Below are positions 44,101 to 55,741 of a DNA stretch of 64,000 bases, in pieces. Position numbers and translations under genes: made by a program. Origin of the DNA: Ascaris suum (Eukaryota > Nematoda > Chromadorea > Rhabditida > Ascarididae); NCBI GenBank assembly GCA_013433145.1, contig CM024168.1:14500868-14564867 (forward strand). Direction: 5' to 3'. Every line of letters starts with the position of its first letter. Within the stretch, counting starts at the first letter, position 1. Under the pieces are notes generated by a model that saw nothing but the letters and a program-made list of their open reading frames with translations, ran no database searches and had not been told where the DNA came from.

Positions 44101-47100
44101 ATTTCCAATCAAGACTTCAGCCAGTGAAAAACGATATGCAACAGACAAACTTTAATAACACTAAAAACGGACTATACTGGTAAAGGAAGGTTTTCATCCA
44201 ACAAACAGTCAAAATAGCCTTGGCTTTCCTCTCTTCTATCCAGACGATGCTATACTTCACTAGGAGTTTTGCGCTGCACTGGATTTGGCAATACCTATGC
44301 AGACAACGGCAATGGACTAATAATTGTCGTAAATGCTTTGCGTTTTCAACGGCAATTGGCACGACAAATTCAGTAACGAAACAAGTTACCTTTTCAATGG
44401 CCACTATGTGATTCGTTTCTTTAAATTCAACTGTATTTGGAAGAATCATATGAAGGACGCGTAGAGATCGTTCGCTGCACTTTTCTCTTCTGGAATTTTG
44501 CTTTGCTGAGATTCGCAACCGCAAGCCATCGCTTTCCAGCAGATAACTCTTCAGCTAAGCTATTTACGATAACTTCGTCGAAAAATGTTGGCATTTTAGT
44601 CAATGAAAGAAGAAAATAACGAAAGCATGTAGATTATAAACTACTGATGTTTAAAGAAAAATGTTCATACGAAATAAACCAAAAAATCTTTTGAGAGGAT
44701 CAGTTATAATTCAGCAATAAAAAATATTCAAAGTCTTAATTTTGATGTCAACGATGGAGATAGTCGGTCGGCCTTGACACAATTACTTTCTCCATTGTAA
44801 TCTTGGATAAAGTTAAACAACCAAATTTTTCCAACAATCAAAAGGTAATTTTTATCTCGCAATAAACAACACAAAAAAAACTAGGAGAAATAACGCATAT
44901 ACCGCTCTGCTTTACATTCAGCCTCACTCTAGAGATTGAGCGATCATCAATTCGATTCCCCACACCCTCATCGTATATGAGGAAAAAGATGCAAGTGTTT
45001 CAAAAAATAGAGCAGCACCTAACAAAATCGATTAGCTCTTCCATTGAGAACGGTGAAAATAGCTTCTTATCGACTAGTGATATCGCAGATGTGGCCAATA
45101 AAGTGAGATGCGAGTGGCCAGTAGATGAAGTTTTCATTGAAGAACGCAATATCGACACCAATGCCTCTGCATCTGAAAGTAAAATTCACTCATACTACTA
45201 ACTACAAATTTAAATATGCAAATATATATACAATAAAAGATCACGATTCAAGGCTTTTCGGATGCACATACACAGCAATTTGTTTCCTCCTCATTAAAGG
45301 AGAGGGGAAGAGACGGGCAGATTCGTTAATATTGTCAGGCAAATTATAAATGATTATTTGTACTAGTTAATCTTAAGGTAGCATATTACAACCTAATAAA
45401 CAAATTGGTTCAATAAGTTCTTACTCTGCGGCTTTTCTGCTTGTCTCCATAGCCACGGATAAGTGCGCACAGCATAGGCAACCGTCAATAAGTGATCGTC
45501 GTTCGCTTCCAAGTTGGTGCGAATACATTCCATTATTTTCAGTCTCACTTCGACGTGTTGTGAAACATCAAAAAATGGCACCCGCTCCACTACAAACTAC
45601 AAACAATTATCACAAAAGAATAGGGCACTAACGGAACAGAAATCATTCTGACGAATTTTTTCGCTGAAAGTTAAGGGGGTGAGGAGGAGGGAGGAAGGGG
45701 GAGAGGGGAGAAACGCAGCTTAAAGCTGAGCTTGAGATAAAAAAAGGAGGCGTGGTCTTTTCAAAATTAAACAAAGGATAGAAATGTCTTTAATGAAACT
45801 GCAGGACTTCTCAAAAATGTATCAGTGTTCTTTGAAAGAATGACTGTGGAATGTATAAATGCGGATGTAGCTCAACAGGTAGGCAATTAGGTATTAAGGC
45901 GGGGAAAATTTTCTGTTTGTTGCCTTAGCAACGAACACAACGCAAACAAAAACTTCGGGTCCTCCGAAGATGAAAACCCTCAAAGCAGCAGTGCCGCCGC
46001 AGAGATCTGACTTCAGTGCTACGCTAAACACAAACGGACCACCCATAATTCGATAGGCAGGTGGATACGGGATGTGGAAGAGTTCACAAGGCTTCCCGAA
46101 GTCACCGCTGTTGCTCCAGAAAAGAGATAAATAAAAGAAACGCTGAAACAAAGGAAGAACCTAAAGCACTTGCTCGAGTCTGCGTTATATCAGCGAAATT
46201 CATACTCATGAACAACGCAACTATTTCAGGTAATAAGATTCACAAACAGCAATATGCGCGCTTCACTCTGACTAAATTCGTGCAAGTCATGTGGCTCATA
46301 TTTGAAATAGTGATAAGCAAATCGGCTTTTTCAACAGGTAGAGATGTAAGTCCACAAGTCCATTATGATCATAGTGTTGGCGGCACAAACGCTGCAGTTG
46401 CTTTCCTATGCTAACGTGAGTCTGCTTTGTGCCATCTCGTCGATCAGCACCTTTTCCGTTTTAGCTTCCTATCAATACTATTTTTTGCCCAATACAAGCA
46501 TCATAGTACTATGCTGATACGACAGCAACTGCTTCCACACTGTCATTAAGCAATCACTTTGTGCATTTCTACATTCGAGTAGTGATGCGATTCATTAACC
46601 GTCTATATGTCGGTTTTTCTCCTCTATTATATTATGTTTCTTTATGGTTTTACAAAGGAAGATGATAGTATCAGAAGCCTAAAACATAAAGATAGCATTA
46701 ATAGACCGATGTTAAAAGATAAAATGTTAACAAAGTAGGTTTTAGACATGAATGGAGTAAATATGCAAATAAAAGGTGAACACGTTTCGGCCCTTATCCG
46801 TTGACGTGTACACCTGAGTTATATATTGTTGTCGAGTGCAAACGCAATTTTCAAATGGAATGGTGGGAAGGTTATTCAGGTTTTTGAAAGTTAAGGTGGC
46901 TCATCAAACCGCGCGATGAATTTCGGCCGAGTTGGAGAGATAATAATTACAATTATTCTTGTTGATACAACAGTGAAAAACAATTACCTTCCTCAAGACA
47001 GAATGGCCTTCTTTTTGAACAAAGATAAGCATAGAATTTGAAAATCTTCGTTGACGAATCCCCACTCTGCTCGGAGAGCACTTTTGTTGCGAATTTGCCA

Positions 47101-50100
47101 ACTGAGGGCATCAGCCAAATATCAAACACTGACGCTTCCGACAGATCGGCGAAAAAATCCAAAACGTTGTCAATTTCTGAACTGAAAACAACTCCGGCAT
47201 CTGGTGTAATGACTCCAACCGACAGCGAGAAGCAGAACTCCGATGCGAAAACAAGTTTGCATATATCTATACTTGTATCGGTGACAACGAAGGCCTCAGA
47301 TCTCTTCCCACGCTGGCCGGAAAACGAAGAAAGAGGAAGATATTTCGATGGAAGCGCTTCACGAAGATGCAACAGCAGGATTTGCAGCAAAATGTGTAAA
47401 GCTAAGTACTAAGTGCCAGTCCTCCTGCACCGGTAGGCAACTGTGATTAAGTGCAGATCTTTTGTTTCATTGCTTGTTCTGAATAGAAACCTTTCTTCAC
47501 AACTCTAAAAGTACAAATATCGTAAGAGGTAGATAAAAGTAAACAGATTTGGGCTCTAATATATTAAAGCAAGTGCCTAAGCATATCAAATATCTCGAAA
47601 GTATCAAACGATTTTCTTGTAATGGCATATGTAGAGATTACCTTTCCGCCTTATCAGATATCATTTCAACTGTTGATACTATGGTCGAATGAATGCTCGA
47701 TTCACAGCAATATCTGAAACAGCAATAAGAATATGAAGCAGCTTCTTACTATTAATGTTGAACAGCAATGAAGAATCTCTTTTTTATTACCTTCTCTCCC
47801 CTCTATTCCCTTCTTCGTGGCAGTGAAAATAACAACCAATGCTTACCGCATGTTCGTTATATGTTGTTGTGCTTCCGTTAAAAGTCTAGTGAACAAATTG
47901 GAAAACAATCTCTCTCGATCTTTGTTGAAAGCAAATACCTTCCCTTGAAAAAATATAATATTTCAAATATGATAAAACATTTTCAACATAACTTAACTTT
48001 TAATCAAAAATATTCGTAATCAAAGAATATTTTTGACGTAATATTTAACGAAAATATTCTACTAAAAGCTTCAAATATCAAAAACGAGAGGTCATTGCAG
48101 TGCTCGCCAGGATCAGATACAAAAGCTGAAAGGAAAAGATTAACTCACGTCAATATTGCCTTTGAAACAAGTTTCAGCAACTCCTTCTGAAGAATCCATC
48201 CATCAACGGCGATATTTTCTTTTATTGCGTCCATAAGCGCACTCACATTGGGCAGTGAATTTCCCTTCTTCACTGATACCCACACTAACAACAGCTTCGA
48301 TAATGCCACTAGATATGTTTGACGTTCAACGGATTGAGAACTCCATATGAATTTCTTCTGCAATCGATAATCTTTTCAGCATTAAAATGCATTAAGAACC
48401 TTATTGGCCATAACACAGGGATAAGTAAGCACGATAGAATTTGAGAAATTAAGGCAAATTGAATACGCAACCTTCGAATACAGCTGTTCAGTGGAAAACA
48501 AAAATCCGGTGATTCGTTTACGTCAAGCTTCAAAGATGGCGAATGGGAACGACCTACTCTTCCCTTGCCTTGTCTTTTCCGTTCACAGCATCGCTGAAAC
48601 TTGTGAGAACGTAGTTATTCTAACCTGCCTTTAGTTTTCGAATGCCCCGGTACTGAAAGATCAGTGAACGCAAAACTTGATAAGAAAGCTTGACACTTCC
48701 TTAGCTCACCTTTTTGTGATTACAGCTTTTCTCAGAAGATGCCACTTTCATCCTATAAAATCAGCTCAAAATCATCTCGTTGCACCGCAATCTCTCTTCA
48801 CTGGCACCTCGTTTTCCATATAGCCCATTGCTTTTCAATAATAAATTGTCAATATAAAGTACTCCAACATACAAGCAAAACGTCGACAATAGGTGACGTA
48901 TGTTCTTTGCGAGCGTAAGATGCACACCTCGACATCATTCCCTCGAGAATCCTTATCGCCACATCACGGGTGGCCTCACTGTCGATGTTTAATGATGAAT
49001 CAACTATCTCCAACGTTACCTTCAAAAGTAATTACTAGTGATGTGAATATGAAAGTAAACAACAGTTGCGCTGGAAGTGATGACCTCAAGATGAAGTCCG
49101 ATGCATTCCCTCCACTTCCTCTATAAATCTCCGGGACGAACATATGAAAGGAAATTTTACGTCAATAATTATGCAGCATTGATTCATAAGGATCCGGTCA
49201 TTTTAAAATAAGAACCAATATGAAAAATGAAGAAGTTATAGTAAAGTGACTTTTGGAATGGAACTCACTCAGTGCAGAGCGAGGGACAGAATGGAATGGA
49301 AGGAGGAGGAATGATATGGGATGGAGTGAAAGTGTCTGACCAATCCATCGCAGTCACTAGTGATTTTACCATGCACCTTCCTGATTGAAGCAACAGTCAA
49401 CGTTACGTGATGCTAGAGAAACAGTTTACCTGTGATGCTGTGCTGTGAAACTGACCCATAACGCCTTTGACCGCATTAAAATACAGCTGAGAAATTCCAT
49501 CCGTCAACGCGACATTCGACTCCTACAATCAATAAAAGAACTTTTTAATGGACGATTAGCAATTTTTATTTCAACATATCGTAGTTCTATCACCTCAGCA
49601 CTTGAATAACGAATTTCATGCGTATTTATCATTAGAGCTTGTGGGCCTATTTGAGCAACTTTTGGATATGCAGAAAAATGAAAACACTAGTTTGACCTGT
49701 GAATTTCTTATAGCACAATAATTTAAACTAACAAGCATTAACTCGATTCATATTGAGGGCAAAGTTACAGTGTATTCCTTAGAATCGATCCCAAAAAATT
49801 ATATCCCACAAATGATGAATATCGCAATCAACCTTGCTATCATCTTGATTACCTTCCAAAGATGCCAACTCAATTCATTGAACTAATAAGCGTTCAACCA
49901 ACTACAAGATAAAATGACTCAACTGTCCAGAAATAAAATTCAAAATTAGAGAAGTTCGACCTTTTCCGCCGTTTCCGCTAAGAAAGCTGTTAATTTGCCG
50001 ATTGAGTGGGATTTCCTAAGAAGAAACGCGAATGCTTCGGCTGCGAATCGACGTAAATAGCCTCTTTTGCTGGCAAACAGTCGTATAAATCGCCTAAACA

Positions 50101-51832
50101 CTTGCAATCTTTATTTATAAAATATGCTACTTCAAATGGAAACCCCGCTGCCAAGGAAAATCTGCGGATTGAAAGCTGGGAAAACTGGGGTTTTTCTTAA
50201 ATAGAGGACACAATATTTTCAGGCATTCGGAGATACATTTCCCAATACAACATAAAACCTCGTAGCAACAGAAACAAATAATTATATACACCGGGCCTAA
50301 TTCTGTAATAAACCAATTGCTTCCTATAAAAACGTCACATAATACGAGCCAAACATAAGCTATAAACCATAGCTCGATAATCGCCAGAATACTATTCTAA
50401 ATTCTTCTTGTTTCGCCCATCGTACGTACATTGCTCGTGATCGAGATTTAAGTTTTCCCCTGACAAAAGAGAGGAAGACGTGAACCAAAATGCTCGAAAG
50501 ATTGAACCTAAGTTGGGCCAAGCTGGGGCCTCAACAAGACAAAGACCAGAGCATGAACTTTCACGCGACATTTGAAAAAAAACTCGAAATTTTTTGTTTT
50601 TGAAACCCTATGTGGAATAAAACGAAAGCAATTTACACAAATGTCCTTCGAAGTTCTCTCACGATTTTTCGCCATTGCAGTTTGAATAAAACGGCCAAGG
50701 CACGGAAACCAGTTTCGAGAAGTTCGGTTTGTTGATTTGCCTTTTCAAGCAACGTTATAATCGCCTCAAACAACTGCCAAAGATAGATACTCAAATCTTC
50801 TCGGAGATCCCTTGCAAGCGCTATTGTCAATCTGCAAAAGCTTTTTCAGTAAGAGGGCAGACTAAATATCATTCTTTTCCGCTGGCCACCCATTGACGCC
50901 CATAACTTCTCGGAAGTTCCGCCCGTGCCTATCTTTCGGAGTGAAGCGCTGATCACTAAAGTCAGCCTTTATAAAATTTGCTTTAGCCGGCAGATCAAGT
51001 TCCAATACCATTACCCCGTTTTTAAAAATAATCCCTGCTCAACTGCCAGGGTTTTTCTGCAGCTTGCAATTTGTTTTCCATTCGATCCAGTGTCCTTGTC
51101 CTCACAGCCTGTAAAACTTCCTAGCTATGAAGTAAAAACAAACTCAATAATGGTGACGAGTGAAGTGCTTTCCTCGACAGCCAAATGCTTCAGCACTGCG
51201 TCGAATACCGTCTTCTGATGATGCAATAACTGTGCATATGTGCGCAATTCCCCACTTTCAAATGGAATATCCTCGAGAAAAGATTCTGCAATAAATCAAA
51301 TCAGATGCACGTACATTTTGGTACCACAGGCCTGTGGGAATAAAAACTAAAAAAACTCGAAGCTACAAATGAAAAGAAATAAAAACATGGGAGATTACTG
51401 CCGGAGACCCCCATCTCATAATATATTATTAAAAAGCATTCGGCGACCACATATACATTAAAAAGCACGCATATGGAAAAGAAAACTAACCTTAAGTGCA
51501 AATTATAGCACAGTAGAGTGTGCATATCTGAAAGCATATATACACAACATCGATAACGAAAAATGATACAAAACTCTAACAGCTCTCACCATTGTATAAA
51601 CAACCATAAACCACTCAAACGGAATCATCATGGAACGGTTCTAAATCGACTAACTATAATATCCGCCATAATCTTTGTCATTCCACTTGACAATTGCATC
51701 ATAGAAAAATGTCTCTCGTTCCGTTGTCGTAGTTGGCAATGCGATCTGCCATCTTGTTACATCGGCACTTATGTTGGCTATTTGCTCGGTGAACGGTACA
51801 TACTGAAAACCAACGAATTCCTCTTGAGTACA
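13611..51832 (-). CDS. UTP20: UTP20 homologue, small-subunit processome HEAT-repeat protein
   Basis: This gene encodes the large HEAT-repeat scaffold of the SSU processome (90S pre-ribosome), a nucleolar factor needed with the U3 snoRNP for early cleavages that release 18S rRNA. I assembled 56 coding exons, 8,518 nt or about 2,840 codons; human UTP20 has about 2,785. The order is collinear with the human protein from near the N-terminus to the last residues. Anchors include ARDLREDLSIY, FAAEAFAFLLRK, IPLRVIIAQLF, FRFLAGCRPQELDVF, DFFENIVNIQIHRR, FVGLQ-like HEAT units, YVEADVIDSQKQATAF and the basic tail KKQKKNKAKAAARKRK. Every junction keeps phase except that between exons 7 and 8. The first exon (51832) opens in phase 0 with the block matching human residues about 14 onward, so a short initiator exon upstream is missing from this model. 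Exon coordinates are in the block entries. No neighbour shares its pathway. Confidence 0.95.
17755..19353 (-). other. Large UTP20 intron with unassigned open frames
   Basis: This 1.6-kb intron contains a 162-codon plus-strand frame (18590-19078) and a 117-codon minus-strand frame ending near 18987. They overlap on opposite strands, lack recognisable motifs, and neither has matching splice phase with the flanking exons. I regard the interval as intron sequence. Confidence 0.6.
26871..26880 (+). repeat. Poly-G run (10)
   Basis: Homopolymer of 10 G within a UTP20 intron. Confidence 0.85.
29027..29042 (+). repeat. Poly-C run (16)
   Basis: Homopolymer of 16 C (G on the transcribed UTP20 strand) within a UTP20 intron. 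Confidence 0.9.
30000..38629 (-). other. UTP20: UTP20 exons 24-37 (central region)
   Basis: Exons: 38629-38504, 37799-37654, 37175-37085, 36580-36382, 35718-35558, 35244-35027, 34424-34298, 33606-33442, 32787-32690, 32421-32309, 31757-31680, 31140-30985, 30686-30489 and 30145-30000. Strong matches to human are FRFLAGCRPQELDVF (exon 25), SLNSLSHVINKLSPSLADYQ (27), LNAWDHHRIDEPDHDRR (33) and DFFENIVNIQIHRRQRALRR (36). All junctions keep phase and length relative to human, so this block is well determined. Confidence 0.93.
32905..32918 (+). repeat. Poly-C run (14)
   Basis: Homopolymer of 14 C within the UTP20 intron upstream of exon 32. Confidence 0.9.
39161..45589 (-). other. UTP20: UTP20 exons 13-23
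   Basis: Exons: 45589-45425, 45172-45024, 44554-44295, 43906-43870, 43494-43369, 43028-42873, 42411-42255, 42080-41894, 41149-41009, 40044-39825 and 39246-39161. Exon 18 (ESVFEVLLSAERTPLTLENY) matches human QSVFAILRQAELVPATVNDY; exon 19 carries IPLRVIIAQLFERF; exon 23 carries VQKAVLKCLLTYKYKFLVPY against human VQKITLDCIMTYKHPHVLPY. Exons 21-22 hold an acidic, poorly conserved linker, as in other UTP20 proteins. Exon 16 is only 37 nt. Exon 15 has a weaker acceptor (AAATAGCTTAG) and is the least certain of this block. Confidence 0.87.
40752..40778 (+). repeat. Poly-G run (27)
   Basis: Longest G homopolymer in the window, 27 nt, in the UTP20 intron between exons 21 and 22. On the sense strand of UTP20 it is a C27 tract. 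Confidence 0.9.
45861..45905 (+). other. tRNA 5'-half-like sequence, incomplete
   Basis: GCGGATGTAGCTCAACAGG resembles a tRNA acceptor stem plus D-arm, and TAGCTCAACAGG is a perfect match to the internal A-box pattern of RNA polymerase III promoters. No B box (GGTTCGANNCC) or 3' acceptor half follows within 80 nt, so this is not a functional tRNA gene. It may be a truncated tRNA copy or chance; it lies in a UTP20 intron. Confidence 0.3.
46988..51832 (-). other. UTP20: UTP20 exons 1-12 (N-terminal region)
   Basis: Exons on the minus strand: 51832-51655, 51285-51144, 50831-50637, 50093-49961, 49522-49430, 49019-48873, 48357-48149, 48125-48063, 47943-47847, 47713-47642, 47504-47491 and 47401-46988. 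The first reads EEFVGFQYVPFTEQIANI, matching human YRFLTFAERLGNVNI. Exons 2-6 align without gaps through LTIALARDL and the FHSTASQ/FHSCTGQ block. Exon 11 is a 14-nt microexon proposed because it restores phase between exons 10 and 12. Exon 12 (414 nt) is the longest and least conserved. The exon 7-8 junction would need a 23-nt intron and also breaks frame by one nucleotide. Confidence 0.8.
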
Positions 51833-53963
51833 CTGAAGAAATTCATATATTAGAAACGTGCAGGTAAAAGGCAATCCGTTGTGTAGTCCCTTAAATCTAT
51901 AGTATTGCCATTCTACAGTTACAGCACTGTAGAACAACTCAAGGGACAGAGCTGTATTATTCACAAGCCTAAGAAGAAAGTAAAAACGATCAAAAACCTG
52001 TTGTGACAGTGTTCTTCATCCATTGATACATATGAGCCGCATATAAGCTTATAAGCAATAAAAGAACTTCGAAATGAAAAAAGGAAATGGACAGAACAAT
52101 GGAAAAGTATATCGCTTCCTAACTACGTTTGGTTTTATTAGAACTTCAGTGAATAAATGGTAAAACATTCACTTCACTTTTCGAATGAACTGTTTTTTGT
52201 AAGATGCAGTTTGCTGGAACTGCCTGTTACTTCAAAGTATCATAGCAATTAGATAAAGTTTTTCAAAGCCACAATCAAGTCTAAACAACCAAAATTTGGG
52301 ATTTCAGAGCCAGAATTTCAGTACAGCTTTATGGATTGTTCAACTTCGAAATGCCACTCCTTTCCCCTGCAAAAAAACACGAATTTCTGTGCAACACTAA
52401 TCTGCTCATCACGAAGTTATGACGTTATCGAACTAACAACCGTAAAGAAATTACGGATTGGTTTCCACCTTAGACCTTTCCGACCGTTAAAGAATAGCAT
52501 GTGCTTTGTAATTATTGGAACGCACATAGAGAAACATCCTGCAGATGGTTGAAGTGAACAATTACGACTTATTTGCTTATAAGCTTATAAGGACTGAATA
52601 AAATGGATTATTTTAATAATAGTCCGGGAGCAGAGACGCCTAAATTCAATTTTAAATCATGAACATAAAAAACAGTAAACAAACCCGAAATGGATTGGTG
52701 GATGTAGATTTTGATTTCTTTCTCATGAATGCACCTCTTGAAGCGATTACGACAAACGTTTATTATGGGATTTGAAATGATCTCTGCACATATAGATCAA
52801 ATCGCTGTAGGATAAGCGAACCTGCAAATAACACATAGATGTGTTATATCCAATTTGAGCATCTAAATGTAACACAACGAGGAATTCAACAACTTTTTTC
52901 AATGCCGTCTTTCATTTTTATGAGTACTTCAGAATTGGGGATTCCATATATTCCCCTTCGTATATCAATTACTTGCTTTCATAGGTTCTTGCAGATGGAA
53001 TACGACAATTGAAGAGAACTTTATTGCAAATACAGCTTGAGTAAGGCAGTACCCTTAATATGCAAATCTCTGGGGCTATGGAAATGTGTGCCGAAGTCAG
53101 ACGGCTACACATGGTGGGAAATCACACATACCGGGTCGCAACGCCGATGCAGAGTGTGAAAACGAACGATCACATTAAAGAAATGCCAAATTGGTACATC
53201 GAACGCGGCACAGCAGATGAAAGCAGGGACAACGAGAGATCCTTCTGAATGCCAAAAAAGTGGACGTTGGGAAAAGCTTCGAGAAAAATTTGGCATAATT
53301 CCAATTTTCAAGAATCAGGAGGGAAAAGTCCGTTAGAGAGGAGGGTAATTGGAAAGTACCGGAAAAAATTATGGCATTTTCGAGAAAAAGTTGGAAAACT
53401 GCCATAACTGTGGAAGAATGAAACTGGAACGTATGCAGGCTTGGTGGCGACTGAATTTTCACAAGAAAAGTGAAATAATTCAGAAGCATGGGCCAATTTT
53501 CAGGCACTAAAAATGTTTAAGGCAAAAAAGAGCTTTGTTTGGTGTCACGCCCGAAATGGGTGGTCCCATTCGCTAAAAATTATCGAATATACGTACACCA
53601 CATTTCTATATTCCTCAAGGAAATATTCTGAATCATAAGCCTGCCTAGGTTGAAGAATGACTTCTATGGTACGCACACGATGAAATTCTCGAATTTGAAT
53701 ATATTTCATAGGGAAGAAAACCCTCTCAATAGTTTTGTTGAGGAAACATTCACTTTCTCGGAACCAAACTTCGGCAAAATATATTCACATTCTGCTCACC
53801 ACACCGGCCATTCCAATGATTTACGGAGAAAGAGTGCAGCACAATGCATTCATATTTCAACTGTCTCATCCAAATTTTCTCCTTTTGCGACTCGACCGAG
53901 AAAAAGGAAGTTTCGAGCAGTGGGAAAGTGCGCGAATTTTTTGACACGCTGAAACATCGGATG

Positions 53964-53979
53964 TTTTTTTTTTTTTTTT
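53964..53979 (+). repeat. Poly-T run (16)
   Basis: Homopolymer of 16 T in the spacer upstream of UTP20. Confidence 0.9.
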
Positions 53980-54400
53980 GAAGCAGAAGGACCCACGTGA
54001 AATTAATTCTAACCCTCTTTGCCCGAATGAAACTCTTTGCTCGGACAGACAGATAAAGACACATATATGCACAGATATAATGGATTTAAATTTGCAAAAG
54101 CCCACAAAACCAGCGTCATACAACTTCTTGACGATATCATTAACCAAAGCAGATTCAACACGAGACGAGAGCTCAAACAAAATACCCTCGGGAAAGGCAA
54201 GCATGCACCTTCTTACGAAAGAATTACATTCACGCTTTTCTCTTTTTTCAGTTCGCAGCAATTCAGTTACAGCATTCCAGACAGGAAAGAACAACAAGTA
54301 ACTTACTCTGCAGCGCTATAACTACTAAGCAGTCGCGCTGCTATTTCCTCTCAAGTCTTTGTCGTTTGATAGCCATCGCTAGTGGATTAATATACGGATG

Positions 54401-54575
54401 AACCCCAGTGCGCGGACTCAGCTGCGGGAAGGACCTCAGGCATGCGACGCTATAGGTCATATCCCCTCGGGGGTAGGGTCCTTTTCACACCCGGTGGGCC
54501 ACCTGGACTCGCGTTCTGCAGACCCCTCGCGGCGGCGGTGGAGTATTCGGAGCCGGACGAGAGGATGTCGGGTTT
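54401..54575. other. GC-rich block of unknown nature
   Basis: About 175 bp clearly richer in GC than the surrounding sequence, with a CCCCTCGGGGG palindrome and a GCGGCGGCGG stretch. It starts with CAGTGCGCGG, a 10-mer also present in the GC-rich block after the AT microsatellite at 5679-5688. This suggests dispersed repeats of foreign composition, but I cannot identify a family. Confidence 0.45.
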
Positions 54576-55344
54576 GAAAACGCTTGATTTTTTCTAGACA
54601 ATCATCTTTACGTTCTTCGTGCTACTGCGCTGTATCGTTTTCGCATAAGGCTCCGGTGCGTTATCAATGTCTTTTCAATGGATAAACTATCGGCGACAAT
54701 CATCAAAGATGTGTATGAGTGCTGCGCGCTTAATGTAATTTTTTCCAGGTTATTTGCCAAGTTTTCATTATTGCTAATTGATTTTGATGCGTTTATTGCA
54801 ATTTAACAATTACTCTGCCGTAATTAATTGATTCTATTAAGTATATTCTAACTGTATAATTATATTTAATGCATAATAGTTGATTTGATATAGTCAACTT
54901 TAATGTAATTTCCTCTCAGAGTAGAATCCAGTCAATATGAAAGTCAATTTCTTGGTTCTCCCCCTTCCCCTCTTCCGCTAATTTCTTGAAAAAAAAAAGA
55001 TTTTTGTTCACTTACACAGATATTGACTTCTCGAATTTCCTCACATTTTCATAAAATGGTTTAGATGCATTAACACTCTGCAATTGAGGGCACTATACCT
55101 TGATATGGAAGTTTTGTTTTAACACGCAAATAGTTTATCAAACAAGTTTTTTTTTCTTCGTTATCAAGGTATAATCTGCGAAAAAATTTGATGAGATTCA
55201 TAGAATGATCACCTGTCTCATTTGACTACCCGTTGTTTCTTCAATGAATTCAAGATGCTGCTTCGGCCTTCTTAACAAACGTTTGAAATTTCGTTTAGAC
55301 CGCTTGAAAGTGATGAGTTGAATTTACTTCTTGCTCTAGATTTT

Positions 55345-55560
55345 ATTCCGGCACCTTCCAGTTTTAATATCCCTATGCCGACGTATTTCAATTTCAATAC
55401 CCTCTGCTCGCATATACAATTTTTGATATTCTACACCGTTGCGTTCCTCTTTTAGTATGTTATACTGACTTCTACACAGGTGCAATTCTGTTTCAATATT
55501 CCACTCCAGCAGGTTCCGTTTGCATTTATTTATATCGGCACTTTCCAGTTTTCCAATATC
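55345..55560 (-). repeat. Degenerate short repeats
   Basis: On the minus strand GATATTGGAAAACTGGAAAG (near 55560) and GATATTAAAACTGGAAGG (near 55370) are each followed by TGCCG and an AT-rich tail. Two weaker relatives, GAATATTGAAACAG and GGTATTGAAATTGAAAT, lie between. Spacing is irregular. The interval is open in one minus-strand frame (83 codons), probably by chance. Confidence 0.45.
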
Positions 55561-55735
55561 TCTGCATTTCTTTTTTTTTTCTAACATTTGGCCTTACGTA
55601 CTATTATTTAGTAAATGAATATGCTATATTTACTGTATATTTGCCAATATATGCCATATTATGCCATATAAATACCCCACAACTTCCATTCGATGACGTA
55701 AAGGCTTTCAGAGCGATGTATCAGTAGCGAAAACA

Positions 55736-55741
55736 TTTATT
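55736..55741 (-). terminator. AATAAA polyadenylation signal of the K/E-tail gene
   Basis: Canonical AATAAA on the minus strand about 80 nt after the TGA at 55822-55824, which gives a short 3' UTR of the usual nematode length. Confidence 0.75.

Noticed and set aside
44940..44975. B-box-like ATTCGATTCCCCACACC
   Set aside because: No A box or cloverleaf precedes it at tRNA spacing.
46061..46414. 117-codon plus-strand frame in a UTP20 intron
   Set aside because: No motif, and the flanking UTP20 exons join in phase across it.
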